DNA of 64,000 bases from Kudoa neothunni (GCA_964304625.1 OZ199838.1:5146001-5210000), one strand, 5' to 3'; numbered from the stretch's first letter, positions 24,673-37,756 are shown. A program made the numbers and translations. The notes: generated by a model from the letters alone, not told the origin.

Positions 24673-25681
24673 GAGTCGAACCCCGTTTACCCGAAAATGT
24701 TAGGACCTGGCATTTTCCTTTCAAATACTGAAATTTCGGGTAAACGAAGTTTGCAGGCGCGCATGCGTGGCAGGGGATTTGCAGGTTGGTTACATACTTT
24801 ATTTTACATTATTCAATGTTTGTTTTATATTTTTAAAGAAAATTCTACTACATATAAGTTATACTAGTGAATACAATATGAAAACATTAGTTTAAGGCAC
24901 AATAGTTCTAGATCCAATGTATCCGGCGCACGCGCACTGTGGATATGCGCGACCTTACCACCGCTGCGCCATATTAAAATGATGCATTCTAGATTCTAAA
25001 AAATGGACTATTATTATTGTTAATTTTTTTATAATTTCTTTTCTATTTGGATATTGTGAGTTGTATTAATAATGATGGTAAGAATAATAAAGTAACAATG
25101 AGGAGTATTTTCCCAGAATTCTCCATAACGATATTTAGAATTTCCTCATTAATTAAAATATGTCATATTCCAACAATTTATTATTGATTAATGATTGTTA
25201 AGACTCAATAAGACTTAAAAGTGGAGGTGTTATGAGTAAAAACTGATGTGTGAACATTGTTGAATTGAGTCGATTCGGTGGATAAATTGATTTTGTGAAG
25301 TCAATGCTAGTTTGTGATTAAACATTCCAATAAATTCAATTCTTATGTTTTATTACTAATGAAAAGAAAAGATATAGGGGAGTTCGTCTTTACCCGACAT
25401 TTATTCGTTCATCATGAGCATGGTTGCATTTTGAACATAAAATAATATATTATCTACGTTACGCCATTTCTATTAATGAAACATAAACTTAAATTGAATA
25501 AATAACGAGCATATGTATCAAAAATACAAATGCAGATGCCATTTTTACCTGCAAATTCTAGCAAAAAGTTGTTTTGGATTGCGGTTGCTGGAATTTCGGT
25601 TTAACGAAATTTTTTTATTTAGAATCTACATCATTTTCAAATAAATATTAAAAAATCATTCGGATAAACGGGGTTCGACTG
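24673..25681. mobile_element. non-autonomous Tigger/pogo-like element
   Basis: TA flanks at 24671-24672 and 25682-25683. Terminal inverted repeats: GAGTCGAACCCCGTTTACCC on the left and CAGTCGAACCCCGTTTATCC read inward on the right. A second block, ATTTCGGGTAAACGAA, recurs about 75 nt inside the left end and in inverted form inside the right end, so the TIRs are long and internally repeated. There is no transposase frame in about 1 kb. A SINE head lies inside at 24905-24975. Confidence 0.75.
24905..24975 (-). repeat. tRNA-derived SINE head
   Basis: On the minus strand ATATGGCGCAGCGGTGGTAA matches the head of the SINE at 4470 (ATATGGCATAGTGGTATTAG) and contains a good pol III A box TGGCGCAGCGG (24961-24971). 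The B-box position (GGATCTAGAAC) is degraded. It sits inside the Tigger-like element, so it inserted after it. Confidence 0.5.
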
Positions 25682-26524
25682 TAAAATAATCAATGTTTTT
25701 CGGGTTCTTAAATTATGTATTTATTTAACAAACTATTTGGAAACATTTAATTAAATTTATCAACCTTCAAGGAAAGGTTGAGGGGTATTCGTAACTCCGT
25801 TTCAGATAATCTCTCATTTGCATTAGTAATCCTAATTGATTTTTAATTAATAGCCCTTGAAAATTTTGCAGGAAGATTAAAGTCTTTATTTTTGAACTTA
25901 GATAACAGCTTTCGTTCCCAAATTGTTTAAAGTTTTAGTGTTCTCTACACACAATGATAATTTCTTCTTAAACATCCGTGATATTTTTGTAATTTTACCG
26001 TAAAATAATAATTAAAAATTTGTTTATCGAATTATATTTATATTTTGAAATTATAGAAAAGAGTATGTGTGGATCAGAAAAATTTCGATAGTTCTAATTG
26101 GGCCTGCCTCATTTTTCATATATTTTTACCTTCCAAAGATTATTCGATATAACTAAGTAATTTTTAAGTTATTAGTTATGCGATTAATGAACCGTTTAAA
26201 TTTTATAATTTAACTCCTTTTAATAGGTTTTCGTAAAATCAAATAAAATATTTTCTACTAATCTAATACTATTGACTATAAATATAAAAATTCCCTTAAA
26301 GTTTATAATTTATCCATTAATGGCTAACTAAAATTAAACAATATATCTTGATTATCTCATAATATATATAAAATAAAAAATTGTCATCATTCTAAATACC
26401 TCATATAATTATTAATTTCCTCCCTTCGGATCTAGATTCACATGCCGACCTCAATTCGCAAAATTGTGCACATAAAACATTAAAAATAGCCCGACTATTG
26501 GCATGATAACATTTATTCCAACAA
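25682..26524. other. AT-rich intergenic stretch
   Basis: No gene, RNA or identifiable repeat seen. Confidence 0.4.
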
Positions 26525-26722
26525 CGACACGAACACATGCGCACTGGAAATTTTTATTTCAGCAACTCTTACTTACAGGCTGTTTACAGATTTAATTTTA
26601 TTGAATCTACTATAGTTAATTATTTCCGATCCACTGCTCCTCTCTTAGAGGCCATAAATGATTAAATGTTGTCAAAACTAGTGCTGCCCGAAATTTAGTT
26701 ACCATGACAACAATCGCTTCCT
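26525..26722. repeat. dispersed repeat R2, copy a
   Basis: About 200 nt resembling 56698-56903 in the same orientation. Shared blocks include GCGCAC/GCGCGC then GGAATTTTTA-like sequence, CAGCAACT, TAGATTTAATTTT, CTTAGAGGCCA and CAAAACTAGTG. No ends, target duplications or coding were recognised; a SINE or MITE is possible. Confidence 0.6.
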
Positions 26723-26869
26723 TATTTGTTTATAACATCAGTTATGATAGACACATGCATGCAAATAAATAGGAATTAAAATTCATTGTGACAAGTTAGG
26801 TATATTAGATAAGAGGCGGTTTGCAAAAAAGTAGGATATATCTATATTCACAAAATCTATAGATCTATA

Positions 26870-28887
26870 CTAAAGGTTTGGATTTTTATGATTTTTGTAG
26901 TTTTTCCGATTGTAGAGATTTGATGAGTTATTACTAAGGTTGATAAGTGACTTTGCTTTAGATTCGTCCGGCATTTCTTCAGCCAATTTGGGGAGTATTT
27001 TATTAAATTCGTCAATACCAACAATATCTACTGCTTTTACACGGAATTCAGCCGCTGGTAATTGCCCCCTGGCAAAATTGGCACAAATTTGCATAAAATT
27101 AGCCAAGGTCAGATCGTTATTTTTGCAGGCAGATTGCACCATTTGGTAGAGATTAGAACGGCTTATATTAGTGGGTTGTTCAACTGTATTTCCATCTGAG
27201 TTCTGACCTTGTGAGTTGGATGTAGAAACAGAACCAAACGATTGATTATTGGGAGATGGGGATTCATTTAACTCAATCTCAGGTGAAGTTGCAGCGACAT
27301 ATGTATGTGTGTAGGATGACTTAGATTTCTTTTTCTTTTTACTACGATTTTTATTATTTTCGGTAGTTACATCTAGATTTTTAATTCCAAGCGAATAAGC
27401 AAGCGCATTTTTTGGAGGTGTATTAATCGAGAGAGGTTGATATTGAGGTTTCTTTTTATGTGATAATTTGGGAGCTCTATCCCATATAATAGACTCTCCC
27501 GGAAATTTCTGACCATTCGAAATTGGGAATGATGGAAAATCTTCCTGCATCCTTTCTGTTTGATGAGGCCGATCACCATTTATCAATGGACTATTGACGA
27601 TAGAGGGCACATTATCTATACAACCAATCAACTTAAAACACATTTACAATGTTTGAATTACTTCTCATTACCGCAGTTACGTTTGATACATTATTTTGAG
27701 CTGTGCTAGAAGGTGGGAGGACAGGAAACTCAGTATTAGTAGAAGGTTCAATAGTTGGGTAAACAGATCTTGAATGGGCAGTGTTATTTGGGATTCTGGC
27801 AAATCGTGCCGCAGGCAAATCAGCTTCAATTCGCCTTGACAAAGGATTCAAATGCGGAAAATTATCATCATTCAAAATAAGTGAACGTTGATGTGACGCT
27901 TCATCTTCAGCTATTCTCATCTCGTTCACAATATCAATAATATTTCTGCGGTTATCCCGAGTGGCGTTAGGAGAATTGGTTGTCCGATTGCGGCGAGATT
28001 GGGTCGTTGACTCATCGCCATCGACGGCGTTTGGTTGAGAGAATTGCATGAGATCTTCGCTCGAAAAGTCCAACAATCTCTTACGTTGTTCTTTACTAAA
28101 CAAAGACGTGTGCTGTTGAACTAGATGACGATGGTATTCGATTTTACTGGCAAAAACTGTCAGACCGAACCTTGCACATTCCCCATACTCACAAAGAAAA
28201 TGGTAATTTTTAAAGTGTTCTGAAAGATCATTGTGTGTATTGAATACGCTGACCTTGTTGGTCCGGTCACAAACATCGCATTGAAAATGACAGGTTTTAC
28301 GATGAGAACGTAACACAGTTTCATTAAGTACATATTTATCACATAGTACACATTTAGGATGAATTTTAAGGTGCACCAATAGATCACATGCTTTATACAG
28401 CTCATAATCTTTGGGAAGTTTTTTCAAATACTCCACACACACATAACAAAATCGTAGCTTGTGAACATCTTGATGATGCTTGCTCATCGTATGAACACTG
28501 TCAAATATGACTTTGCATTGTGTGCATTGAGGAGCTCGTATAGCGGTTGCCGCATCAATATTTTGTCGATTACCATACATATTTATATCTGTAATTCTAA
28601 AAAATGCATTGCTTGAGGGTTTAAACATATTCTCTTTCAGTGCATCTTCGCTTTCATACTCAGGAAACGGATGTCTGCTCAATACGACCTTGAAAAACTC
28701 TCGTTAGAACAATCCAATCATAAAAATCTACCCAGGGAAGTTCATCTCGACAAATAGGACATTTGAAATCACCCACTATACCTCGTAACGTCCAACAGCA
28801 CGACACACACATGAAATGACTACAACTAGAGTAAGCAACAAGATCAAAATCTTCTAGACAAATGCTGCATGTTTGCTTTAAAATCAT
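26870..28887 (-). CDS. ZNF598: ZNF598/Hel2-type RING-zinc finger E3 ligase
   Basis: Senses collided ribosomes and ubiquitinates 40S proteins to start ribosome quality control. Exons 28887-28732, 28688-27672 and 27631-26870 join in phase (introns 43 and 40 nt) to give 644 aa. The N-terminal RING-HC has all eight ligands (CSICLEDF, CSHFMCVSCC, CPICRDELPW). Five C2H2-type fingers follow: CTQCKVIF, CYVCVEYL, CVLCDKYVLNE, CDVCDRTNK and the ECARFGLTVF finger with a final HRHLVQQH, which is the ZNF598 arrangement. A linker holds repeated short FP motifs (DDNFPHLNPL, EDFPSFP) like the LKDEDFPSL motifs of the human protein, then a Lys-rich tract. The C-terminal helical domain (MVQSACKNNDLTLANFMQIC to KLAEEMPD) aligns with the conserved human C-terminal domain. 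No frame breaks. Confidence 0.92.
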
Positions 28888-29409
28888 GGCGTTTTCTGTT
28901 CAGGATTATAGAGCTTGCACCTGTAACAAAAACGAACACAAATATAACTACTTGAATTCATACGAAAAATGGCGTCTTCGTACGAATTACCCCTCAAAAG
29001 TAATGAATAGCGTATATATTGCTTGGATTTATTTGAAATAATCCATGGTTATCTGAAATTTAAATCATTTATTTATTTTACCATTCTCTTCCAGCTACAT
29101 TAATATTTTGTGCCGTTTGCATGCATATAAGCTTCAGTTAATAAACGTCCTCTTAGCCGGAGCAAATTTAATCCCATGTGTGATAGTTTTTATCATAGTT
29201 ACCTGTATATTGTCCATTGTTACTACAGTAATGATTTTGAATGATTGATTTTGTCAGAATCTAAAATATAAACTACTTGTATCACTTATTAAAGGAGAGT
29301 TGTTAGGAATATAGGTAAATATCATGTGTGAACATGATATTTAGGACAGCATTTCACTCAGTTGAGGATGCGATAATCCGCCACGATGAATACAGAGACA
29401 ATTTGTACC
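28888..29409. other. 5' flank of the ZNF598 gene
   Basis: About 520 nt with no gene or repeat seen; presumed promoter and 5' UTR. Confidence 0.4.
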
Positions 29410-31123
29410 CTAACCCTCCAAGCATTTTTGGGATCTAAATGGGCCCTAGGCCGACTTTAATCGCAATTCACTGCTCACTGGAAACGTTAAATTGGCTGGA
29501 TCCAATCATTATTCTTTTAAAAGTTTTTATACATTCATAAATTAATTTTAAAATTAGGATTTTATATCAAATGCTTACGCAAGCAGTTTTGGAGTCCAGG
29601 AGGAACCTACGTTTTTATTTCGCAAAAACATTTATAAAATTATAAAAAATGAAATATTTTAATCCCTAAAGATTATATTCGTTAAATATTCAGAAAAATA
29701 AAGGTTAATGTTTCCGATATTGATCGAGCGATACCGGCTGTTACCGGCCGCTAGAAATGGAATAGTTATGTGATGGTTTTCTAACAAGTTATGATTCTGA
29801 TTGTGGTGAAATTAAAGTTTTTATTGAAGAATGTTTCTCTTCATCTCGTTGTGATAGTTCAGATGATTGTGGCGCCACTATCACGTATGGGGATAATAAC
29901 AATGTGTTATGGTCTTCAGTTGTGTCTTCAAACACAAAAATCAAGAAAAAAACATCTTAAAAAACCTCTAGGCCTGATTGCATTTGTAACAGCCGAATTT
30001 ACAATGTACAGAACAGTTTTTCTATTTTTTTGATGATGAGTTTTTCAATTCTGTCATTACTCACAATAACAAATTTGGTGCTTTCATTACGGGTGATAAT
30101 GAAAAATCTAAGTACAGTGAAATATAAACCATGCATAGGAATTCTTAAATATATGTCAATCTTTAAATATAAAATGGAGTCTCTTAAGCAATTGTAGAGC
30201 TTGAATAAAGGACATCATATATTTCGTAGAATTATGCTGCTTCATAGATTCATCAAAATAAACGGAAGTGTTCATTTTAATGACTGCGAGACAAGGGTTT
30301 ACGGTGAGAGGTCGAAAAGTTTTTCCCGGTAACCGAAGTTTTCAATAGTTGGAAAAATATTTTGCAGATGTGTCTAATTCCCTCTGCTCATCTTATAGTT
30401 GATGAACAATTAGTTTCATTGAGGGTCGGGTGTCCCCTTACGCGGTGTATTCCCCCAAACTTGCGGTTTTGGCATTAAATTTGTCTCATTAATTCTTAAA
30501 ACCAAGGGATAGAGGTAGTTCATTAGTTCGATTTTCATTAAAAGGACAACGCGGTCATTTTATTGGCGACGTCCCCAAACAATGTTAATTTATGCCGTGA
30601 TCAAATAAAAATCCCCAAGTTACCGTCGATTATAACTAAACTAAGGTTGTGTTGATACAGTAGATAATATTCCGTCCACGGTGAAGAAAGGTGTATTTTA
30701 TGCGCTCGATTCTCTGATATAAAAATAAAGAACAAATGTTATTATTGCTCCGAATATCGTCGCAACAAACATTCGAGAATTATTTGTTAGAAACGGAAAC
30801 AAAAAATGACCAGTAAAATTTATTTAGTTACATATTATATTTTTAATTAATAATATTTTAGACTTTTTAGCTTGGTTAAAATATAATTTAATTAATATTT
30901 AAACATGTAAAATTAATAAATACCTGTTCAGGGAATATCGACTGTCATCGGCACACAAGTAAATTATGATTATTTCGATATCGCTCCAGTAAAAAACTTT
31001 TTTTAAAAAATATAATCATATTTCATAATATTGTGGACCAAAGTAAGCAATAAAAATCTGGGGTCCTCCTGGGCCCCAAAATTGTTTGGTGTATAGTCGT
31101 TTTGGGCATGCTTGGAGGGTTAA
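29410..31123 (+). mobile_element. decayed piggyBac-like element P3
   Basis: Ends are CTAACCCTCCAAGCAT (29410) and, read inward from 31123, TTAACCCTCCAAGCAT: a 16-bp inverted repeat in which only the left TTAA has mutated. Subterminal dyads lie at 29430-29446 (GGGATCTAAATGGGCCC) and 31060-31077 (GGGGTCCTCCTGGGCCCC). Plus-strand transposase remnants include an acidic N-terminal part near 29790-29950 (SYDSDCGEIKVFIEECFSSS), FFDDEFFNSVITHNN near 30030 (compare FELFFDDELLE of PGBD proteins), and VDEQLVSL near 30400, which holds the first catalytic Asp. Multiple stops and shifts; inactive. Confidence 0.8.
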
Positions 31124-31328
31124 TACATATTCTGTAAATGTTTCTTTTCTATTATTTGAAAATATCATGGGAATGAAATTAATTTTCTTAACCATTTACC
31201 ATCTTTGAGATCAAGTTGGCCTCAAAAGGAGAAATAAAAGTTGCTTTTCAGGTGATCAGAGAGCTAATTGTTTATTGATACATTTGTGAGTAATTTACGT
31301 TTAATCAAATTAAATTACTCACAAAATA

Positions 31329-31687
31329 CAGTGCAACCTCGGAGTTTGATCAAAAATTTTGATTCAGAAACGTTTTGGAGTTCGAACGTATATTGGAAGA
31401 GTATTCAGAATAAATCCAGTTGGAGTGAAAGACAGAGAAGAAAAGTAATTCTATTAATGGAGTGGCTCAATCAAATTATGCGAACATCATCGAAAAAGGA
31501 ACTTTTAAAATCTATCGTATGACAACCAAAAAATATTTATCCTATTTTTTATTTTTATTTTTATTATTATATTTAATATTTATTTGTTATATTTTATAAA
31601 CGCAAGGTATGCCTGTTTTCCATAAATAAGAATAGTCATTTATTTGAGCGCGGTAACGGATTATGGTCGAAGTCCGAGGTTGCATTG
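31329..31687. mobile_element. small TA-flanked MITE
   Basis: TA at 31327-31328 and 31688-31689. TIRs are CAGTGCAACCTCGGAGTTTG and, inward from the right, CAATGCAACCTCGGACTTCG. 359 bp. A short plus-strand frame overlaps the left TIR and is not treated as a gene. TIR style and TA target fit a Tc1/mariner or pogo-type MITE. Confidence 0.75.
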
Positions 31688-31689
31688 TA

Positions 31690-32260
31690 TTAGCTAAATT
31701 AAAATAAATGATCTCCGAAGTATGTGCAATAACATTATTTGGCTTATATGAATAAATTACAAAGTAAAAAGTTCTAAGAAACAATTCGATTAAACTTTTA
31801 AATTAACATTTATTTAAATTACAAATTAATAAAGGGAAAAATTTGTCGTACAACCGGATGTATAATAATTCATAAAATTATTCTAGTAGAAATAAGTCAT
31901 ATATTGATTTTTAAGTTCCAATTTTTCCCTGGCTACTATAACTTAGCTCCAAAAATTAACTCTAAAAACCGCTTTGTTATTCAAAAAGAATGCTGTGGCC
32001 AGTTGTACTTCACAGGGAGTGACAAATTGATATGTGAATAAATTTGTAAGCGCTAATGATAAATGCCCTTAAAAACATTCATTGTAAAAAAATAATTAAT
32101 TATATTGGTCTTTTTTAGTGAGTTGAATACAAAAAAATTGTGGTAGCACAACAACAAAAAGAATAATATATTTAAACATTGATAACGTTGGACTGTTAGT
32201 AACAGCTAATGAGGTAGTAGGCACATTGGGAATTTCGTACAACAACATTCAAAGGTTGGA
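31690..32260. other. PSMB2 3' flank
   Basis: AT-rich, no gene or repeat seen. Confidence 0.4.
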
Positions 32261-33150
32261 CTATGAAGCTACAAGGGTCAACTCTCGTTGTACTTGGTCA
32301 ACATTTACAATCTTAACCAACAATTCTGGAATTGACACGATAAAACGTTTTTTAAGCTAAATGTTTACAAAACTCATTAAGATTACATAAAAATTATGCT
32401 AACCTCGTTCAGTAACATTTGCATCAATTGAATAGCTTCATCTTCTGTCATATCTAAACAAAAGAACCACTTAGACCAACAAATAACCACTACAACAGTT
32501 ACCCTCTCTGTAGTATCTATCTAGGATACTGAGGCAAAAGTAGGAACCATAACCATGGCAACCAAACGGAATCTAAATTATAATAGCAATTAGATTCGAA
32601 TCAAAACACCAACACTCTACCTCCACTTTCGATCCCAAATAATCCAAAAAATAGAGTTGGGTTTGTTTGGTTTGTTCATCGAATCCACCAATCAACGCAT
32701 GTATTGGAAAGGGGCCACTCTACAATCGATAAGTTGATATAGACACGACAAAAACCGCAGCTAATGTACTCTCGATCTGATGGCTTGAGCAAGTGAAGCT
32801 CTAGCAAATGATGCAACTGCATGTGGCGACATATAATAGCCTGTGAGAGAATATCAACGTCAAATAATCCAAGACATCACCAATCAACTTACCATTTCTA
32901 TAAAAATACAAGTCGAAATTCTTCTGTATGAAATCACTGAACTCAATATCACCACCCGATTCACCAGATACATTCATCAATTGATTCTCACCAAGTTTAT
33001 ATATACGATCAGTATCTATAGCAAATAGCATAGGTTCATAATCATTTTGGTTGATTTACCGTCTTTCATCTTGATGATATTGCTATTGCAATTTTTATCA
33101 GAGGCCATAATGACGAAGCTCTTGGTCCTAAAACCTACGATATACTCCAT
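32261..33150 (-). CDS. PSMB2: 20S proteasome subunit beta type-2
   Basis: Structural, non-catalytic beta subunit (beta4 in yeast numbering) of the 20S core particle. Seven small exons, 33150-33060, 33015-32893, 32840-32770, 32719-32621, 32572-32503, 32453-32404 and 32356-32261, join in phase (introns 44, 52, 50, 48, 49 and 47 nt) to give 199 aa against 201 in human. It begins MEYIVGFRTKSFVIMASD with no propeptide, as PSMB2 does. Diagnostic segments: KMKDDTDRIYKL, FSDFIQKNFDLYFYRNG, LYFLDYLGSKVEIPFGCHGY, LSILDRYY and LLNELKKRFIVSIPE. No catalytic Thr1 is expected in this subunit and none is seen. The six introns in 600 coding nt contrast with the nearly intron-free UBR5. No frame breaks. Confidence 0.97.
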
Positions 33151-34274
33151 TGTGTTGCTGTGATGCGTACGCCTATGCGATAAATACTCAAACTATGGAT
33201 GTTGTGACGCTAGTTTTGATTTGGTTTTGGCTAGAAAATTATATATAAAATATGTTATGACGAAGAAATATAAGTTTGGGGACAGATAAATAATATTTGT
33301 TTAAATTGAGATTATATGTAGTATCATGGCATTAAATTGAAGTACAAATTGTAATTTACTTAGTTGTGACCCTTCAAATTTAAACAGATGTTTTCCCATA
33401 ATTAAATATTCATAGGAAAAGAAAATGCGTGTGTAAATTTTATAATGATGCATTCAAATAATATAAAGTTCTATTTAAAGGTAATATATAAGTGGCTATA
33501 TTTTAAAAGTATTCTCCAATAGAATGTAGGGTTTTTTATCCGTAGCGTTTTTATATTTATTTTTATAAAAATTTAAAGATAATTTAATTTTTTAATTCTT
33601 TATCTCAAGTATTCATGAGTAGGACTATGAAATTATATCTTATGAGAATATATTAATTTCAACGAATTTTTTCAAAATATTTATTCTGCCTGTCCATAAC
33701 TTAATATTGCGTAAAACCTTTTAAGTTCATAATTTTTTCTTAGTTCCAAAAATTACTCAATATCGAATCTCAACTGTAATTCAGAAGATTTTTAGTGGGA
33801 CTCCAGTCACACGACAGAATTATTAGAGAATTTTCAATTAAAAATATTCAATTGTTGAAAAATTTACGTTAAGCTGAATACAAGAAGGCTGTACAATTCG
33901 AAAGGTTCAAAATATAATAATATGGAGTCATTATTTAGATGTAAACGGAGAGAAAATGATATTTTACATAAATTTTGTGTATATTATTGTCAACTAATAT
34001 GCTTGTTTAATGAATTTAAAAAATTGAATGCGTTTTTTATGATTTTTCATTTAATGAAATTTTCCTTATATCTAAATATAACATATTTCACGTTTAGCAA
34101 AAGAACAATCTAAAAATGGTAATATTCCGCCGAATATTCAGGTCGTAGTGTCTTGTTACAGATTTTTCAATTTTATGGAAAATATTTTTTATATATTTGA
34201 CGATTTTCCGGATAATGGGTATTGCAAAAATTTTTCATTGATTGTTTATTTTATCTTCTGTATAATTATCAACC
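33151..34274. other. intergenic stretch with an isolated Tigger-like end
   Basis: Mostly AT-rich. At 33697-33779, read from the right, CAGTTGAGATTCGATATTG followed by a second copy of the ATATTGCGTAA motif resembles the right end of the Tigger element at 8666-10484, flanked by TA (33778-33780 region). I found no partner end, so it may be a solo terminal fragment. Other short open frames here look fortuitous. Confidence 0.4.
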
Positions 34275-34523
34275 TTACGTCTCGTTTAAATCCTTTGTTG
34301 CATTGTTTGTTTGAAATTCTAATAATTTTAAATGAGACAAAATTTTGGCTAGAATCAACTCGCGATCAGTTCTCGTATTATTAAATGAATGTTCTATATC
34401 TAAAGCACGATGAAGACCTGCTAAATCCCAATTATAGGGCTTCTTTGGGTAACTCCTGTAACGGGTGGCATCACTAACTTTATCAACTTTCTCATACCAG
34501 ATTACATGCAGGTAGGCGTTTAC
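34275..34523 (-). pseudogene. mariner-type transposase C-terminal relic
   Basis: A minus-strand frame of about 82 codons reads VNAYLHVIWYEKVDKV, then YPKKPYNWDLAGLHRALDIE. This matches the mariner segment DNARPHVA ... HPPYSPDLAPSDYHLFRAL in order and spacing, with several signature residues replaced (Asp by Val in the DNA motif, SPDLAP by NWDLAG). Only the last third of a transposase remains; no TIRs assigned. Confidence 0.55.
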
Positions 34524-37504
34524 GTTTAAACTACTTAAAATATAAGAAACTAATTTTTGTTTGAAAAAATACGCTTACTCAGGACGAATCGTCAAAATAC
34601 AACTTATTGTTATTCATTCTTACTCGATGAGAAAATTTGAATAAATTATGTTCTTTCATTAAATCCAAAATTTAAGGCCATGCCAAAGAATATTGCAGTT
34701 ACGTTAATCGTAATCGTATTGTAACGGAAATATCTTGAGAGTATTATTCCCTCAATAAATTTGTTTGACGACCAAATATTTGATCAAACATGCGGAAAGT
34801 TGAAGAAAAATTATTTTTTTATTTAATTAAATAACACCATTTTTATAATTTTATGAAAAAGTCTAATTTTTATTGTATAAAATTTGCTCGAAACAATGAT
34901 TCAATTTTTAAAACTCCTTTTTTTAACTTTAAAAATTTTATCACTTGTCGAAATATTCTTATCCTGAATACTTCGCTTTGTCTTATGTTTGGGGAAATAC
35001 AACAATAAATAATAAATACAATGGAGTGACTGCCATTTTATGGATGTGACATTGTTGGAAACTTAGACTGCAACAATTCTTCGTGGTTTCTATTTTAGTT
35101 GAACTGTTATATTATCAACGGTGAAATGATAACACCACATTACAAAAATTTATCTATTTTTTAATTGATGTGATTCCCGCCAAAAATAACAATAAAATTA
35201 TTTTGAGAATGTCGAGTTATTATTTTTGTAAATAAATATATTTTCTATTGAGATAAACGTATTCAAATTTTAATTAATTACCAGTATCTAAAAGGAATGT
35301 CTGTTTATTTTAATTAATGCTAGGAAAAGAAGACCAATGGAGTATATTGAAAGGTTATACGTTGAATAAAAATCTCCGTTTCGAATTCTATAATTTCAGA
35401 GTTTCATCTTACGTTTTCTGGTCATTCTATCCTTTTTCACTGCAATATTATTACACCGTATAAGCCAAGCCACCGTTAATTCTCATATTAAATCAAGGGA
35501 TCCAAAGTTTGGGTTTATCCTATCCTCCCTGCGCTCTTTGGGTTTGTTTTGATTTTACATAAAACCTTGGCTCTTTTCATATACTAACAAAACATGGATT
35601 TTATTAAATAACAATAATAGTTTAGACTATATGCGTTACTTATTCTTTATAATTAACGCAACACATTAAACACGTATTATGTAAATATTGAACATTTATT
35701 ACTCGGAAGAAATAGGTTGTCCTTAGAAACATTTCAGAATGTTACTTTGTCGCCCATTTGCTGTTACAATGTTTTGGTAATATTTTGAAATTAAGCTTAA
35801 CGTCCAAATAAAAATACTGACATCGAGCCAAATATCAGGTGTTGAACATCGACTCTAATGCTAGTTATTTAACATTACTTAACCAAATTTATTTCGAAGG
35901 ATATGGATTTGCGTACAAAATGACACCTGCGAACCTACCAACACGGAAAAAGGATTCAAAAGTACCTGCTTCAGACTGTTTATTGATTTAAGTGATAAGA
36001 TAAAAAAAGAGAATTTATATGAATTATAATAGTATGTTTATAAGGTTAATCTTGTCATATTTGAAAATATCTCAAGATGTGAACCTTTCTCTTCTGGCCC
36101 TTATATCATCGACTTACTAATTTACGGATTTCGAGCCAGAAAACTTAAACTAGGCAGATGATTAATGCCTACAAAATTTCTAATACCGCAAGAAAGTAGT
36201 TCTAAGTATTGGCTCAAGTTGAGAGAAATGTAAGAGAACTTTTATACGACAAAATTTCATATCAGATTGTATGTAAAACCTAATTAATTCGTTGCATTTT
36301 TCTGTAAATCTACTATGAGTTTTCTCTTAAGTGAACGCAATTAAAACAAAATTATCTAAATCATAGAAAGTAGAAACTACAAATTGTAAAATGTTCGCGA
36401 AGCAATTGATTAAACGAAATAATTATGCATTTTTCTCTTGATAACCAACGAGCTAATTTATCTACGTGGCGAATAATGATATTATGAGCTAACAATGTAT
36501 TTCACAATTAGAAACCAATCCTAACTCAACCCACACAAAACTTTAAGAAGAATGTAAAAATGACTTAATAGGTAATATAAAACACGAACAAAACTATAAT
36601 TCCGTTAATTCAATAAAAATGTAGCGGTTGTTTTAAATATTAATGATTTCAATCAAATATCGGCATTTTTAGCCAACCAAACATGAGTTTTTATGAAAAA
36701 GATCACCCAACACCACACGCTAGGTTGGAGATGCGCATGCACTCATATTATTAGAGAAATCCTCCGTTGAGGATATTATGAAGTATTTAAAATCCACGCT
36801 ACAATCAAGGGAAGACAATTAGCTACTGCAATTTAATGTATGGGCTCAAAACAAAAAAATGATTGGTCCATCAATTAAAACGAATTTGAAATATAAATAT
36901 TGCTTAATACATCCATTGCTAAACGCTTAAATGAAGAATATATTAAGAAATTGATGTAGGCGCCAACGGAATTGACACACAACAAAAATTTACTCACGTA
37001 CACCAATTGAAAAAATCAAATTTAGGCTTAATCAAAACTAGCACACGAACAAGTCACGATTTTAACAGCTGTCACGAGTCTCTAGACTTCGTCGGCAAAA
37101 ATTTTTGATTATTACTCACCAGCTTGTTTGCTAAAAATGCATGATAAAATAATCCTCAAATCGCCCAGGAATTCTTTTGACATTCTTTTTATTAATTAGT
37201 GCCAAAACTAATCTGCCCACTTGCATGCCTTCCCATGCCGATATCTTTCGGTAAATCAGTATTTGTTCGTTGTGTCATCTAAATTAAAACATAATTTAAT
37301 TTATGTAAGTAAGATTACAGCAGATGGTAAAATGAATTAAACCAAAGAGTTTCTAAAGCTAATATTCACCATTCATTCGATTTTATGAATAAAAAGCTTA
37401 TTATTTTGAGTCGGAATAATTTATATTATTTGCTAAATTAAATTATTAAATCAATTAAATGTTTAAAAATCTTGGAGACGTTAATTTTGGTCGAATACAA
37501 CATA
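34524..37504. other. long AT-rich intergenic region upstream of RRM1
   Basis: No gene recognised. 35501-35567 resembles the block at 21343-21407 (TCCAAAGTTTGGGTTT then GCTCTTTGGGTTTG). The remainder shows only simple AT-rich sequence. Confidence 0.4.
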
Positions 37505-37756
37505 TTTGGCGCAGGCGTCATTCTTTATATCAGAGTGATATTTTCTAAACTAATCGTAAATTTTCAGTTTCTTTAGCACTGCATATATTAAAATATTTTT
37601 CTCAAACTTTCGTTATCAATATTTTACATTAATATCGCAATTTTTTGCGGCAAGCTTTAAGTTTGCCGCCCACGTTATAGGAATATTTATTTTCCCGCAC
37701 CCTCGCTTATTTTGGTAATCTGATTTTGGCGTCACCGCCCATTCTAAGCTGATATA
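37505..37756 (+). promoter_or_regulatory. RRM1 upstream region with E2F-type sites
   Basis: Two perfect matches to the E2F consensus TTTSSCGC lie upstream of the ribonucleotide reductase start: TTTGGCGC at 37505-37512 and TTTCCCGC at 37691-37698. A near match, TTTTGGCG, lies at 37724-37731. The region 37640-37735 is locally GC-richer than its surroundings. E2F control of RRM1 is established in animals and plants; use of these sites here is inference. Confidence 0.55.
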
